Numbered from the stretch's first letter, positions 38,018 through 47,124 are shown. The stretch is 64,000 nucleotides of DNA from Brevinematales bacterium (GCA_013177995.1 JABLXN010000006.1:88577-152576); one strand, 5' to 3'. The notes: generated from the letters alone by a model not told the origin. Numbers and translations: made by a program.

Positions 38018-38415
38018 AACTCCTCCCGACAGACAAACGAAAGGCGGATAGGACGATTTTTTCGTAGTGTTTGTACCACCTCGTCTATCTTTTCAAAGGC
38101 AAGGTTTTTGTCCGCGATGATCTGGACAATGGGTTTTCGGAAAAGCGCGGCGTGTCTTTCGTGAAGAAACTGGATTTCGGCAAGGCTTTTTTCGTTTCCT
38201 TTGTAGTAGAGTTTTCCCTCTTTGTCTATAAAAACCGTAAAGATTTCCTCCTGGGGAATCTGGGCTACCTTTTTTGCCGCCGGGATCTCTATCTCCAGTT
38301 TTCGGCTCTGGTCAAGGGCTGTGGTCACAAGAAAGAACACCAGAAGGAGAAAGGCAATATCTCCCATCGCGACCACAGGGAGAGAAGGAGGGAGAGTGAT
38401 AGGTAGCCTTTTCAT
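38014..38415 (-). CDS. exbD: ExbD/TolR-family protein (second copy)
   Basis: 133 residues. A single membrane helix near the N-terminus preceded by PVVAMGDIAFLLLVFFLVTT, which contains the conserved Asp (GDIAFLL), and a periplasmic C-domain. It overlaps the first exbD by 4 bases. The two copies are only moderately alike, suggesting a hetero-oligomeric D subunit. Confidence 0.9.
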   Translation of the reverse strand: MKRLPITLPPSLPVVAMGDIAFLLLVFFLVTTALDQSRKLEIEIPAAKKVAQIPQEEIFTVFIDKEGKLYYKGNEKSLAEIQFLHERHAALFRKPIVQIIADKNLAFEKIDEVVQTLRKNRPIRLSFVCREEL

Positions 38416-38792
38416 GGGACTACCCTCAACGAGATTTCTTTGCCACGGTCCTGCAAAAGGGAAAGCACACTCACCACCTCCCCGTAGGCAAGTCCTTTCT
38501 CGACTTCTACGACGAGGTATCGCTGTGGAAGAAGAGATAAGGCATCCGCAAGAGAGGTTTTTTCCACCACTTTGCCGGCTAAAAAGAGGCCATTTTTCCC
38601 TATGTGGAGGGTGGTAATCTCCTGTTTGTAAACTTCTTTGGGGAGGGATTCTTTCTTTGGGTAGGCAAGAGGAATACCTGTTTTCACCGCAAAGGAGGCC
38701 GTGATAAGGAAGAAAATAATCAAGAGAAAAGCTATATCGGATTGGCTGGCGGTAGGGATTTCTACGACAGCCCGTTTACCTTTCACTTTCAT
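38412..38792 (-). CDS. exbD: ExbD/TolR-family protein (first copy)
   Basis: 126 residues. TASQSDIAFLLIIFFLITA carries the essential Asp of the ExbD/TolR/MotB helix; a periplasmic domain follows. Its start overlaps the exbB end by 17 bases. Proton-channel partner of ExbB. Confidence 0.9.
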   Translation of the reverse strand: MKVKGKRAVVEIPTASQSDIAFLLIIFFLITASFAVKTGIPLAYPKKESLPKEVYKQEITTLHIGKNGLFLAGKVVEKTSLADALSLLPQRYLVVEVEKGLAYGEVVSVLSLLQDRGKEISLRVVP

Positions 38793-39516
38793 GTTCTACT
38801 ATCCTCTCAATGAGATTTTCTCCTGCTTCCATGGTTACCTGTGTGAAGCGCTCTAACTTTTGTGTGAAGAGGCTATAGAAGAAATTGATGGTAATGGCTA
38901 TAACAAGACCTACTTCGGTGGTGATGAGAGCCTCATAGATTCCCTTGGCGACAAGGGTGATGGATACCTGGTCAGCAAGGGCAATAGAGCGGAAGGCTCC
39001 AATCATTCCGGAAACGGTTCCCAAAAATCCCACCAGGGGGGCAAGATTGATGATGGCCGACATCATGGTAAATCCCCTTTGGAGTTCTCCTATATGGGCG
39101 TTGAGTTCCATCTCCAAAACCTTATCGAGGTCTTCAAGACGTTTTCGTTTTGAAGAGAGCCGGAAAATTTCTTTCAAAACCGAGGCAGTTCGGGATTTTC
39201 CTTCTTTTACCTTTTGTTCGATCTCGGAGAGAGAAGCCTCTGATTTGCAGAGAGAAAGAAACTCCTCTTCGCAAAGTTTTTGTCTGAAGGTGTAGAAGAC
39301 AAACCGTTCTAACACATAGGCAAGCCCCAGAACTGACAGGATATAAAGAGGGTACATGAACACCCCGCCCATTCGGTGAAACTCAAGAAGTGTGTCCATG
39401 AAGCTCACTTTTGCTACCGTTTTTGAGGGAGCTTCCTGGGCGATAGTGGAGAGATTGGTTTCCTGAGCAAAGCCTGTGCTTACCACAGCCAAGAGTGTCC
39501 AGAGCCATTGTTTCAT
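38776..39516 (-). CDS. exbB: ExbB/TolQ/MotA-family proton channel protein
   Basis: 246 residues from ATG 39516 (AGGAGG six bases upstream; ATG 39522 abuts the site). An N-terminal cleavable-type signal sequence (KQWLWTLLAVVSTGFAQ) precedes the usual three-helix ExbB core, with GGVFMYPLYILSVLGLAYVL as helix 1 and LAPLVGFLGTVSGMIGAF and ALITTEVGLVIAI in the channel helices. The extra signal peptide and periplasmic N-terminal extension are found in some ExbB families. Confidence 0.9.
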   Translation of the reverse strand: MKQWLWTLLAVVSTGFAQETNLSTIAQEAPSKTVAKVSFMDTLLEFHRMGGVFMYPLYILSVLGLAYVLERFVFYTFRQKLCEEEFLSLCKSEASLSEIEQKVKEGKSRTASVLKEIFRLSSKRKRLEDLDKVLEMELNAHIGELQRGFTMMSAIINLAPLVGFLGTVSGMIGAFRSIALADQVSITLVAKGIYEALITTEVGLVIAITINFFYSLFTQKLERFTQVTMEAGENLIERIVEHESER

Positions 39517-39526
39517 AATCATCCTC

Positions 39527-41848
39527 CTAAAATTCTATTCGCATACCACCAAGGATCATAAAGGAGAAATCCTTGATGGGGATTTTTTTGAGTTCATTGT
39601 TTACCACAGCATACTGATAATCAACGATATTTTCGTGGTTGTAAATATTGAGGAAGGCAATATAGGATGAGGATTCAAACTTGAGTCCAAAGACCTTGAG
39701 AAAATCAAAAGGACTGGAAGGGAAGGTGATCTTGAGGTCGAGACGATGATAGAGGGGTGTCCATTCGCTGTTATACTTTCCGGGGAAGAGATAGTATTGG
39801 GTACCTACCCCGGGTATATCCTGGACGATAAAATTGGTCACAGGGGTATAGGGGTGCCCACTCATCAACTGGAATTCCAGTCCGACTTTCCAGTTGTAGA
39901 GCCAGTCTATCCATTTGCTACCCGACTTGTAGCGGTTGATGAGTTCAAGTGTGAGGGAGAGGGTATGTTCTCTGAGGAAAGAGGGGGTATACCATTCATC
40001 AATTGGCACAGGAGAGGGATCATAAGGGTTTACGGGCCCCATATTGGTGACTTTTTCATCAGCGTGGACATAGGTGTAGGTAATCCAGCCGCTCCACCAG
40101 TCGTTTTTCTCTTTTTTCTTCTGGAGGAAGAAAGCTCCTCCGTAGGCGACACGTTCTTTGTCGTTGTTGAAATTCTTCTCTGTATCTTCTGCGATGAGGT
40201 CTTCGTACCACTTGCCGAAGCCTTCGACACGGAATACCCATCGAGAAGAGGTGTACTCAGTTCCTCCTATGAGATGGCGTGCCTTTTGCGAGATGAGATC
40301 AGGATTTCCATATTCTTCGTTGAGGTAGGTGCCAAACCATGGGAACATGCCATAATATCCCCCACGGACGTAAAAAGAGAGGTTTTCTGTGGCTTCCCAT
40401 TTGAGTCCTCCAGCAGGGGTGAAAAGAGATTCCTGGGTTTGATCGAAGTACTCCCCACGCCCTCCAACTTCCAGGATCCAGGAGGAAAGAAATTCCCAGT
40501 TGTCCTGAAGGTAGGCCTGAACATAGGGGTAGCGACTATTGCTTATGTTTATATCGTAGGAGGCATAGTTGGTCCAGTTGCCCAAGGCATCCACTCTATA
40601 GAAATAGGCCTTGTAGAGGGTCTCAGGCATCCATGAGTAGAGGCTCATTCCGCCTAACTGGATCTTGTGTCTTTTGATAGAATTGATATAGAGATTTCCT
40701 GCTCCCTGAAGATAGACTACCTTTTGAGTCCATGTTTGTTCCGAGACAGGGGCCGCATAGAGTCTTCCATTATTCTGGAGGTAAACGGTACCAAAGAGAA
40801 GATCAAACGCATCTTTTTCGTTGAAGCTATGGTCGTATTTCACGAGGCCAATGGCCTGGAAAATACCATAGGTAAAATCTCCCGCCATGGGTTCTCCGTT
40901 CTGGGGATCACCGGTGAGTTTCCATTTCATACCCTCGTCTCCGGCGTAGAGAAGAAGGCTCAATTTGTCAGAGGAAGTGGGACGCCATACCCATTTGAGG
41001 ATACCGTCGGTGGTATAGGGAAATTGTTGCCCAGCTCTGTCTGGCATAAAAAGGGGAGCCGTGAGGTCATAAAAGGTTCGCCTGATATTGAAGTAGAAGG
41101 TCTGATTGCTGGTGAGAGGACCATCCAGTCCTACTTCCATGGTGGCACTGGACATATCCCAGAAGCCGTGGAGTTTTTCTTTGTTGCCTTCTTTCACTTT
41201 TACCACCACCTGGCCGGAAAGTCCCTGGGCATAGGAGGCAGGGTAACCTGCGGTGTACAGATCAATGGTTTCTATCCAGTTTGGATTGAACATGCTGATG
41301 CGGCCGTTCCAGCGCTGTGATTGGAGGATGAAAAGCCCATCAAGGTAGTTCATCTGTTCGAATTGGTCTCCTCCCTGGATGTACATAGCGGCGTCGAACA
41401 TAGAGCCACTACTTCCTACCCCGGGCATGGTCTGGAGAACTTTCGTGGCGTCGTTATAGAAGCTCTGCGAAACGCTTTTCACTTCTTCCTGAGAAATAAC
41501 CTTGGCGGTGGGGACTTTCCCCTGTTCTCGTTTCCCCTCAACCGTGATTTCTCCCCCTGAGAGATGAATGCGGGAGAGAGAGACAGTTCGTGTCATCCCA
41601 CTTGCAGGAAGAATGAGCTGGCTGGTGTGTTTTTCGTAGCCTGGTTTGGCTATGATGAGGGTATAAGCCCCCTCTTCAAGAGAAAAAGTGACCCGACCGG
41701 ATTCATCAGTGGTTTCCTGAAGACCTTTTTCTTTGATCAGTACCATCGCGTCGGCGACAGGTTTGCCCTTGTCGGTGATCACAATGGTGAGGGTTGCCCC
41801 CTGAAAGGTACTGGCCAATAACCAGAAAATGATGAGGTATTTTTTCAT
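39527..41848 (-). CDS. TonB-dependent outer-membrane receptor, first gene of the TonB operon
   Basis: 773 residues from ATG 41848 (GGAGGG upstream). A signal peptide (KKYLIIFWLLASTFQGA), a carboxypeptidase-regulatory/PEGA-like domain (about 18-90, VTFSLEEGAYTLIIAKPGYE), a TonB-box-like SGGEITVEGKR matching the position in the partner receptor, a plug (VLQTMPGVGSSG, MNYLDGLFI), and a barrel ending in IRMRIEF-type aromatic strand (GGMRIEF). Substrate unknown; no siderophore or cobalamin genes lie nearby. Confidence 0.88.
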   Translation of the reverse strand: MKKYLIIFWLLASTFQGATLTIVITDKGKPVADAMVLIKEKGLQETTDESGRVTFSLEEGAYTLIIAKPGYEKHTSQLILPASGMTRTVSLSRIHLSGGEITVEGKREQGKVPTAKVISQEEVKSVSQSFYNDATKVLQTMPGVGSSGSMFDAAMYIQGGDQFEQMNYLDGLFILQSQRWNGRISMFNPNWIETIDLYTAGYPASYAQGLSGQVVVKVKEGNKEKLHGFWDMSSATMEVGLDGPLTSNQTFYFNIRRTFYDLTAPLFMPDRAGQQFPYTTDGILKWVWRPTSSDKLSLLLYAGDEGMKWKLTGDPQNGEPMAGDFTYGIFQAIGLVKYDHSFNEKDAFDLLFGTVYLQNNGRLYAAPVSEQTWTQKVVYLQGAGNLYINSIKRHKIQLGGMSLYSWMPETLYKAYFYRVDALGNWTNYASYDINISNSRYPYVQAYLQDNWEFLSSWILEVGGRGEYFDQTQESLFTPAGGLKWEATENLSFYVRGGYYGMFPWFGTYLNEEYGNPDLISQKARHLIGGTEYTSSRWVFRVEGFGKWYEDLIAEDTEKNFNNDKERVAYGGAFFLQKKKEKNDWWSGWITYTYVHADEKVTNMGPVNPYDPSPVPIDEWYTPSFLREHTLSLTLELINRYKSGSKWIDWLYNWKVGLEFQLMSGHPYTPVTNFIVQDIPGVGTQYYLFPGKYNSEWTPLYHRLDLKITFPSSPFDFLKVFGLKFESSSYIAFLNIYNHENIVDYQYAVVNNELKKIPIKDFSFMILGGMRIEF

Positions 41849-41880
41849 AGTGCCCTCCGTACTCTCTTTCATCTGAAAAT

Positions 41881-41909
41881 ACTATACTCTCGGTATAGTG
41901 TTTTTTCAA
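41881..41909 (-). promoter_or_regulatory. promoter of the TonB operon with overlapping palindrome
   Basis: Minus strand TTGAAA (41909-41904), 17-bp spacer, TATAGT (41886-41881). A palindrome ACTATAC-TCTCG-GTATAGT (41881-41899) covers the -10 and much of the spacer, in the usual position of a repressor operator. Confidence 0.65.
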
Positions 41910-41946
41910 GTGAGAAGACAGGAAGAACGAGGGGAAGTGTAAAAAT

Positions 41947-41975
41947 TTGACTTTCCCCCCTGTTTGTGTCATAAT
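41947..41975 (+). promoter_or_regulatory. sigma-70-type promoter for the ktrA-like/thiL unit
   Basis: TTGACT (41947-41952), 17-bp spacer, CATAAT (41970-41975). It supports ATG 42001 as the start. Confidence 0.7.
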
Positions 41976-42000
41976 CATTTGCCTTGAAAAGGGATGGGGT

Positions 42001-42735
42001 ATGAGAGAAACAGAAAGTAAAAGGGATTTTCTTGTGATTGGGCTTGGACGATTTGGGACCCATTTGGCGGAGAACCTCATTGCACAGGGGGTTCCTGTAG
42101 TTCTCTTAGACAAAGAGGAAAAGAATCTCCGGGCTTTTCGAGAGAAACCGAATTGTTTTCTCAAGATCTGTGATGCCACCAAGGAAGAGGAATTGGCCAA
42201 TGTGATAGAGGATAGCCAGATTCAATCGGCGGTTGTCTGTATTGGAGAGGATATTACTGCCAGTGTCCTTATAGCCCTGATTCTCAAAAATCATAATGTG
42301 CTTAATATCTATGCCAGGGCCAATACCCGTGAACATGCAGAGATTCTCAGGCTTTTGGGGGTGACCGAGATTATAGAGCCCGAAAAAGAGACCGCTCAAA
42401 AATGGGCACGCACCCTGGTCAATCAGGGGGAACTTATTGTTTCTTATCAGGAACTGAGCAATGAGTATGTGGTTGTTGAAGTAGCGGCCACCACTCCTAT
42501 TATGTATATGACTATTGAGGAACTGGATCTTCGGCAGAAATTTCACCTCAATATTGTGGGGATACGCCATCGGTATGGAGAACTTGATGAACATTTTTCT
42601 CCCCGGTTTTCTGAGGTGTTGTCTGTTCCTCCTGATCCAAAGTATGCGATTCAGGAGGGGGATCGCCTGATTGTGGCCGGGAAGGATGAACACATTCAGC
42701 GTTTCAAGGACTTCTTGTTGGGGAAGTCTTCATGA
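42001..42735 (+). CDS. ktrA: KtrA/TrkA-type RCK potassium-uptake regulator
   Basis: 244 residues from ATG 42001 (GGGATGGGG upstream). TrkA-N Rossmann domain with VIGLGRFGTHLAENL (GxGxxG) and the acidic end of strand 2 (LLDKEEKNL), then a TrkA-C domain (about 150-235; ELDEHFSPRF...QEGDRLIVAGK). Such proteins bind ATP/ADP or NAD(H) and c-di-AMP and gate a KtrB-type K+ channel. No ktrB lies within the window, so the partner must be elsewhere. It overlaps thiL by 4 bases. Confidence 0.85.
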   Translation: MRETESKRDFLVIGLGRFGTHLAENLIAQGVPVVLLDKEEKNLRAFREKPNCFLKICDATKEEELANVIEDSQIQSAVVCIGEDITASVLIALILKNHNVLNIYARANTREHAEILRLLGVTEIIEPEKETAQKWARTLVNQGELIVSYQELSNEYVVVEVAATTPIMYMTIEELDLRQKFHLNIVGIRHRYGELDEHFSPRFSEVLSVPPDPKYAIQEGDRLIVAGKDEHIQRFKDFLLGKSS

Positions 42736-43700
42736 TGGTGGACAAGAGGAAAAAACCTTTGTCGCTTTCGGGTGAGTTTCGCTGGATCGATCGTATTCGA
42801 AACACCATCGGAGGAACACCTGAAGGGGGTATAGGAATAGGGGATGATGCCGCCGTCATACCGGAAGGTCTTCTCTGGACCACAGATGCGATGGTGGAGG
42901 GGGTGCATTTTCTTTCCTCGTGGCCTATGGATGGGGTGGGATACAAGAGTCTTGCCAGTAGTGCCAGTGATATTGTGGCTATGGGAGGAAAACCCCTTTA
43001 TGCTCTTCTCACCGTTGGGCTACCTCTTTCCTTTAGCGATGTGATGTACGAGGCTTTTCTTGCTGGCTTTGAGAAGGCGATGGGAGATTTTGGGATTGTT
43101 CTCCTGGGAGGGGATACGGTGAGGTCGGGGACACTTTTTTTTTCTCTTACTGTCCTTGGCAGACCCTTTGAGAAGCCGGTCCTCCGTTCTGGGGCTCAGG
43201 TAGGAGATAGTATTTATGTCACTGGGACTTTGGGGGAAAGTGCTTTAGGACTTGAGGTATTGTTGGGGAAAGAGATCCATGGCGAGAAAAAAGAGGAATG
43301 GGCACGCAGGCATCTCTATCCCCCATGTCGGGTATCCCTTATGCAGGTGCTGGTTTCTTCCTACCATCTAACGGCAGCGATTGATTGTAGCGATGGTTTT
43401 GTGGCTGATCTTGACCATATTGCCGACGAAAGTGGGGTAGGATATGAGGTGCATATAGAAAGAATGCCTGTACCGGAAAGAGAAAGGGGGAATTCTCCTT
43501 TTGAACTTCCCTGGTCGTATGCTTTAGGAGGGGGGGAGGATTACGAGATTATTTTTACCTCACCGGAAAAGATTCCCCCGGTAGTAGCCGGGGTTTCCGT
43601 GACGTGTGTGGGGAAAATTGTAGAGAGGGAGAGGCAACTTTTCTGGTATGGAGAGAGGGTGGAGAGAGAAAATATTCGTAGAGGATATACACATTTTTGA
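42732..43700 (+). CDS. thiL: thiamine-monophosphate kinase
   Basis: 322 residues. AIR-synthase/PurM fold with the metal and ATP sites GIGDDAAVI, TTDAMVEGVHF, SASDIVAMGGKPLYALLTVG and GGDTVRSG, plus IDCSDGFVADL and GGGEDYE at the C-terminal part. It phosphorylates thiamine monophosphate to the diphosphate cofactor. It shares an operon with the ktrA-like gene (ATGA overlap), with no thiamine genes nearby. Confidence 0.9.
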   Translation: MMVDKRKKPLSLSGEFRWIDRIRNTIGGTPEGGIGIGDDAAVIPEGLLWTTDAMVEGVHFLSSWPMDGVGYKSLASSASDIVAMGGKPLYALLTVGLPLSFSDVMYEAFLAGFEKAMGDFGIVLLGGDTVRSGTLFFSLTVLGRPFEKPVLRSGAQVGDSIYVTGTLGESALGLEVLLGKEIHGEKKEEWARRHLYPPCRVSLMQVLVSSYHLTAAIDCSDGFVADLDHIADESGVGYEVHIERMPVPERERGNSPFELPWSYALGGGEDYEIIFTSPEKIPPVVAGVSVTCVGKIVERERQLFWYGERVERENIRRGYTHF

Positions 43701-43710
43701 GGAGAAAGGG

Positions 43711-44997
43711 ATGAAACGAATTGTCTGGTTGTTTTTTCTTTTCGCAGGCATGATGTATGCAGATCATCAGATTCTGAGTAACGGGAAGATCATGGCGGGG
43801 CTTTATGATGATACCTCTTTTGGGCTTTCGTTTTCTCTTGATGGGGTGGGTGTGTTTCTTAAACCAAATCGTCCGCCAACATCTCTTCTTATGATGTCTA
43901 TTGATGGAAAAATAATTCCTGTGGGTTCGGCGGTGGGATTTTTTCATCAGAGACCGGTGTTCACCAATGGGGGGATTTTTGTCTCCTGGGAGGCAAGGGG
44001 GCTGAAGTGGGATATTTTTCTCTCCCCTTTGAAAAAAGAAGATCTTGGTGATGGGGTTTTGGTGGTTTTGGCCATTACCAATGTCGAAAAAAGGGCAGCT
44101 TCTTTTGGCGTGCAACTTCTTTTTGATGTGGTGGCTCCTTTTGCCTCTCCTCTTGTGGTAGGCAATGGGAGTGTGAAAATTACTCAGGAAACCCTTCTTC
44201 AGGGCAGGACACTGATCACTCAGTGGGCGGTGTATAGTCAGGAAACCAATCTCCCGGGTTTTACCATAGTGGCTCAGAATCCTCTCTGGCAGAGGGGGGC
44301 CTTTGCGGAATGGAAGCAGTTTTATGATTATCCAGGCGAAACCCCTGTGAGGAGAGTGCCTCTCTTTGGACTTTTGCCAGCCACAGGAGTGACGATGTTT
44401 TATCCCGTGCAAAAGCTTGAGGCAGGGGCTTCTCGTGTGATCACCTACTGGATGGGGGTATCGCTTCCTCCAGAAGGGGTGGTGAAGACGAAAGAAGTAC
44501 CAAAGCCTTCTTTGCGGGAGGAAAAAGCCGTTTACTCAAATGCTGTGGCTGAAAATCCCCCAACGAACGTGATGGCGACTAATGTAGAGATCCCACCTGT
44601 GGCTGAGGAAAAACCTCAGAAAGTGGTACAGGAAACTCCAAAAGAAGAACAGAAAAAAGGAGAAATCACAGAGTGGCGTGTGGTGATAGATGAGTTTGCT
44701 TTTGCTTCAGCCATACTCACTGAGGCTCATCAACAAAAGCTTGAAGAGTGGTTTGCCTCTCTCGAAAATCCTTCCTCCGTTGTTTTTGAAGTGATTGGCC
44801 ATGCGGATGAGATTGGTTCTCTTACGGTAAATCAGAAAATGGGGAAAGAACGGGCAGATACGGTAGCCAAATGGTTGAAAGCTCGTGGAATTCCCGGGCA
44901 AAATATCGTGATAATCTCCAAGGGGGAAACCGAACCAATAAGCGAAGAGAGGGCAAAGAATCGACGGGTGGAGATTAGAGCAAAAAGAAAAAAATAG
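43711..44997 (+). CDS. secreted protein with unknown beta domain and C-terminal OmpA domain
   Basis: 428 residues from ATG 43711 (GAGGAGAAAGGG upstream). A signal peptide (KRIVWLFFLFAGMMYA) is followed by a ~250-residue beta-sandwich-like domain, a Pro/Glu/Lys-rich linker (about 265-330), and an OmpA-type peptidoglycan-binding domain (about 335-428; VVIDEFAFASAILTEAHQQK, EVIGHADEIGS, RADTVAKWLKARG, NRRVEIRAK). The OmpA domain should bind diaminopimelate or ornithine peptidoglycan in the periplasm. The N-domain resembles the first domain of the protein at 60191-61783. It is 10 bases after thiL. Confidence 0.72.
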   Translation: MKRIVWLFFLFAGMMYADHQILSNGKIMAGLYDDTSFGLSFSLDGVGVFLKPNRPPTSLLMMSIDGKIIPVGSAVGFFHQRPVFTNGGIFVSWEARGLKWDIFLSPLKKEDLGDGVLVVLAITNVEKRAASFGVQLLFDVVAPFASPLVVGNGSVKITQETLLQGRTLITQWAVYSQETNLPGFTIVAQNPLWQRGAFAEWKQFYDYPGETPVRRVPLFGLLPATGVTMFYPVQKLEAGASRVITYWMGVSLPPEGVVKTKEVPKPSLREEKAVYSNAVAENPPTNVMATNVEIPPVAEEKPQKVVQETPKEEQKKGEITEWRVVIDEFAFASAILTEAHQQKLEEWFASLENPSSVVFEVIGHADEIGSLTVNQKMGKERADTVAKWLKARGIPGQNIVIISKGETEPISEERAKNRRVEIRAKRKK

Positions 44998-45015
44998 CAA
45001 AAGAGAGAAGACTGC

Positions 45016-45043
45016 TTGAAATTTTTTGAAAACCCTGTATAAT
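45016..45043 (+). promoter_or_regulatory. sigma-70-type promoter for the 21-residue-repeat gene
   Basis: TTGAAA (45016-45021), 16-bp spacer, TATAAT (45038-45043). AAGGAGG lies before ATG 45073. Confidence 0.65.
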
Positions 45044-45072
45044 GTAAAGAAGAAAGTTCCAAGGAGGGCGTC

Positions 45073-46218
45073 ATGCTTGGCAACAAAAAAGATGAACTGG
45101 AGAGGCTCAGGGCAGAAAATGAGGCATTGAAGAAGAAAGTTGAAGAGTATCAAAAGATTATTGAGATGTATGAGAAGGTTTCTTCTCTCACCCGTCAGGA
45201 ACTTATAGAGAGGGATCAGCTTCTTGAGGCCCATGAGATTGTAGAAAACCTTTCTCGCAAGGAACAGCTTGAACAGAACAAAGTAGTCAGGGCTATGGAA
45301 TCCACGGTTGAGTTGGCCAATCAGGAAAAAAAGGAGAGGGACGCCATTATTGATGCCTATCAGAAGGCGGTGGATCTTTCCACAAGGGAACTCATTGAGG
45401 CCAGGATGGAAATTCGCGCCCATGAAATAGTAGAGGAACTTGCCAGACAGGAACTCATTCAGCAGGAACAGATCAACAAGGCCCATGAGATTGTAGAAGG
45501 AATGGCTCGACAGGAGATAGCCTCTCTCAAAACCCAGGTGAAGGATCAGGTGGGACTTTCAGATTATCTCAAACTTCTCGATGCCTATGAAAAGATAGAG
45601 GAACTCTATCGCAAGGAAAAGGTAGAAGATGACAGGATCCTTCGGGCGTATGAGATTATTGATGAGCTGAAAAGGCGCCAGATGGTGGACTTGTTCAAGA
45701 TTATCAAGGCCTATGAGATGGTGGAGGAACTTGCCCGTCGGGAGAGGCTTGATGCGGACAAAACAATCACGGCCTATGAGAATCTTGAAAACCTCATCCA
45801 GCAGGAGCTCAAGGATAGGGACAAGATCAATGAGGCCCATGAGGCGGTTGAAGAACTTTTCCGCAAGCAGCTGATTGATGAAGACCAGATGAACAAGGCG
45901 CATGAGATTGTTGAGGAATTGGCCCGGAAGGAACTTGCCGAGAGGGACAAGATTATTAACGCTTTTGAGATTGTGAACGAACTGAGTCGCAAGGCCCTGA
46001 TTGAGGAAGAGAAGATCATTCAGGCGTATGATGTGGTTAACGAACTCATGCAAAGTGAAATGAAAGAAAAGGACATGATTAACAAAGCCCATGAGATTGT
46101 GGAAGAACTGATGCGTCGCGAGATCATTGAACGGGACAAGATCAATATGGCCCATGAGGCGGTTGAGGCTATGGCTCGTGAGGAACTTCTCAAGGCCCAG
46201 GCGGAGAAGAAGTGTTAG
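45073..46218 (+). CDS. coiled-coil protein of tandem 21-residue repeats
   Basis: 381 residues, no signal peptide, no membrane segment. After ~30 residues of ordinary coiled coil, the whole protein is about 16 units of 21 residues (three heptads), consensus A(H/Y)EIVEELxRxELxExDKIxx. Units are regular except for a 13-residue insertion after the sixth (about residue 150-165, DQVGLSDYLKLLD). There is a lone C-terminal Cys. It should form a long rigid rod or filament in the cytoplasm; I recognise no family. It is a single-gene unit converging on flgF with no gap. Confidence 0.7.
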   Translation: MLGNKKDELERLRAENEALKKKVEEYQKIIEMYEKVSSLTRQELIERDQLLEAHEIVENLSRKEQLEQNKVVRAMESTVELANQEKKERDAIIDAYQKAVDLSTRELIEARMEIRAHEIVEELARQELIQQEQINKAHEIVEGMARQEIASLKTQVKDQVGLSDYLKLLDAYEKIEELYRKEKVEDDRILRAYEIIDELKRRQMVDLFKIIKAYEMVEELARRERLDADKTITAYENLENLIQQELKDRDKINEAHEAVEELFRKQLIDEDQMNKAHEIVEELARKELAERDKIINAFEIVNELSRKALIEEEKIIQAYDVVNELMQSEMKEKDMINKAHEIVEELMRREIIERDKINMAHEAVEAMAREELLKAQAEKKC

Positions 46219-46223
46219 GAGGA

Positions 46224-47072
46224 CTAAGCCAAGCCGCGTCCTACCTGGCCGACGGCTTTGGCCAAGGTTTCATCGGCTGTCTGGATGCTTTTCTGGTTCG
46301 CTTCATAGAGACGGTTGATTTCAATCATACGTACCATTTCCACCACGGGATCAACATTGGATTTTTCAAGTGCCCCTTGAATTACCTTGGGGCGTTTGTT
46401 CTCAGGGACGATGGTCGCTGGTCCCGAAAAGTCGGTCTCCCTGTACCAGGTATACCCCTCTTTGGCAAGGTATCGTCTCTCAGGAAAGTCCACAATTTTG
46501 AGCCTATCAATAAGCGTCATGTTTTTCCATTCGTTGCCCGCTTTGTCCACAAAATCCTCAGGGGAATAATCAAGGTTCACATAGACGTTGCCTTCCTGGT
46601 CAATCTTGAAGTTGTTTCTTGCAATACGGATGAAGCCTTTTTCTCCCATGACACGGTTACCATGTTTATCCACAAGGTAACCATCTACTGAGATATTAAA
46701 GTTTCCGTTTCTTGTATAGCGTTCTCCCTGTTCTGTCATGACGGTAAAAAAGCCGTCTCCTTCGAGGGCAAGATCAAAGTCATTTTCGGTTTCGAGGAGG
46801 CTTCCCTGTTCAAAACGGATATAACTTTCGTTGAACTCAACCCCTGTGCCTAATTTGCCTACCACTGGGGCAAGGTCATAGCTTCCCAAGGGGAATTTGA
46901 CCACCCCATCGTCATTGATGCGGCGAATGAGCATTTCGGGAAAGGCTTTGGTGACACTGGTTTCTCTCTTGTAGCCATCGGTGTTGACATTGGCGAGATT
47001 ATTTGCCACGGTGTTCATTTCTTCCATCGTGACCATCATCCCGGATGCGCCGGTGAAAATCGACCTGACCAT
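46224..47072 (-). CDS. flgF: flagellar basal-body rod protein, FlgF/FlgG type
   Basis: 282 residues from ATG 47072 (AAGGAGG upstream). N-terminal rod motif (MVRSIFTGASGMMV, MNTVANNLANVNTDGYKRE), central LALEGDGFFTV and YTRNGNFNISVDGYLV, and C-terminal motif LEKSNVDPVVEMVRMIEINR. Length and sequence best fit the spirochaete proximal rod protein FlgF (FlhO), but FlgG is close. flgG usually follows flgF; here it does not. A sigma-28-type promoter lies directly upstream. Confidence 0.85.
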   Translation of the reverse strand: MVRSIFTGASGMMVTMEEMNTVANNLANVNTDGYKRETSVTKAFPEMLIRRINDDGVVKFPLGSYDLAPVVGKLGTGVEFNESYIRFEQGSLLETENDFDLALEGDGFFTVMTEQGERYTRNGNFNISVDGYLVDKHGNRVMGEKGFIRIARNNFKIDQEGNVYVNLDYSPEDFVDKAGNEWKNMTLIDRLKIVDFPERRYLAKEGYTWYRETDFSGPATIVPENKRPKVIQGALEKSNVDPVVEMVRMIEINRLYEANQKSIQTADETLAKAVGQVGRGLA

Positions 47073-47097
47073 AGGTTCCTCCTTTTTCCCCTTTTGT

Positions 47098-47124
47098 GTA
47101 TCGGCCAAAAAACGGTTTGCTTGA
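47098..47124 (-). promoter_or_regulatory. sigma-28 (FliA)-type promoter for flgF
   Basis: Minus strand TCAA (47124-47121), 15-bp spacer, GCCGATAC (47105-47098), followed by the flgF ribosome site and ATG 47072. Confidence 0.7.

Noticed and set aside
46219..46262. GC-rich inverted repeat near the convergent ends of the repeat gene and flgF
   Set aside because: It lies within the flgF coding end and has no T-run, so a terminator is not supported.
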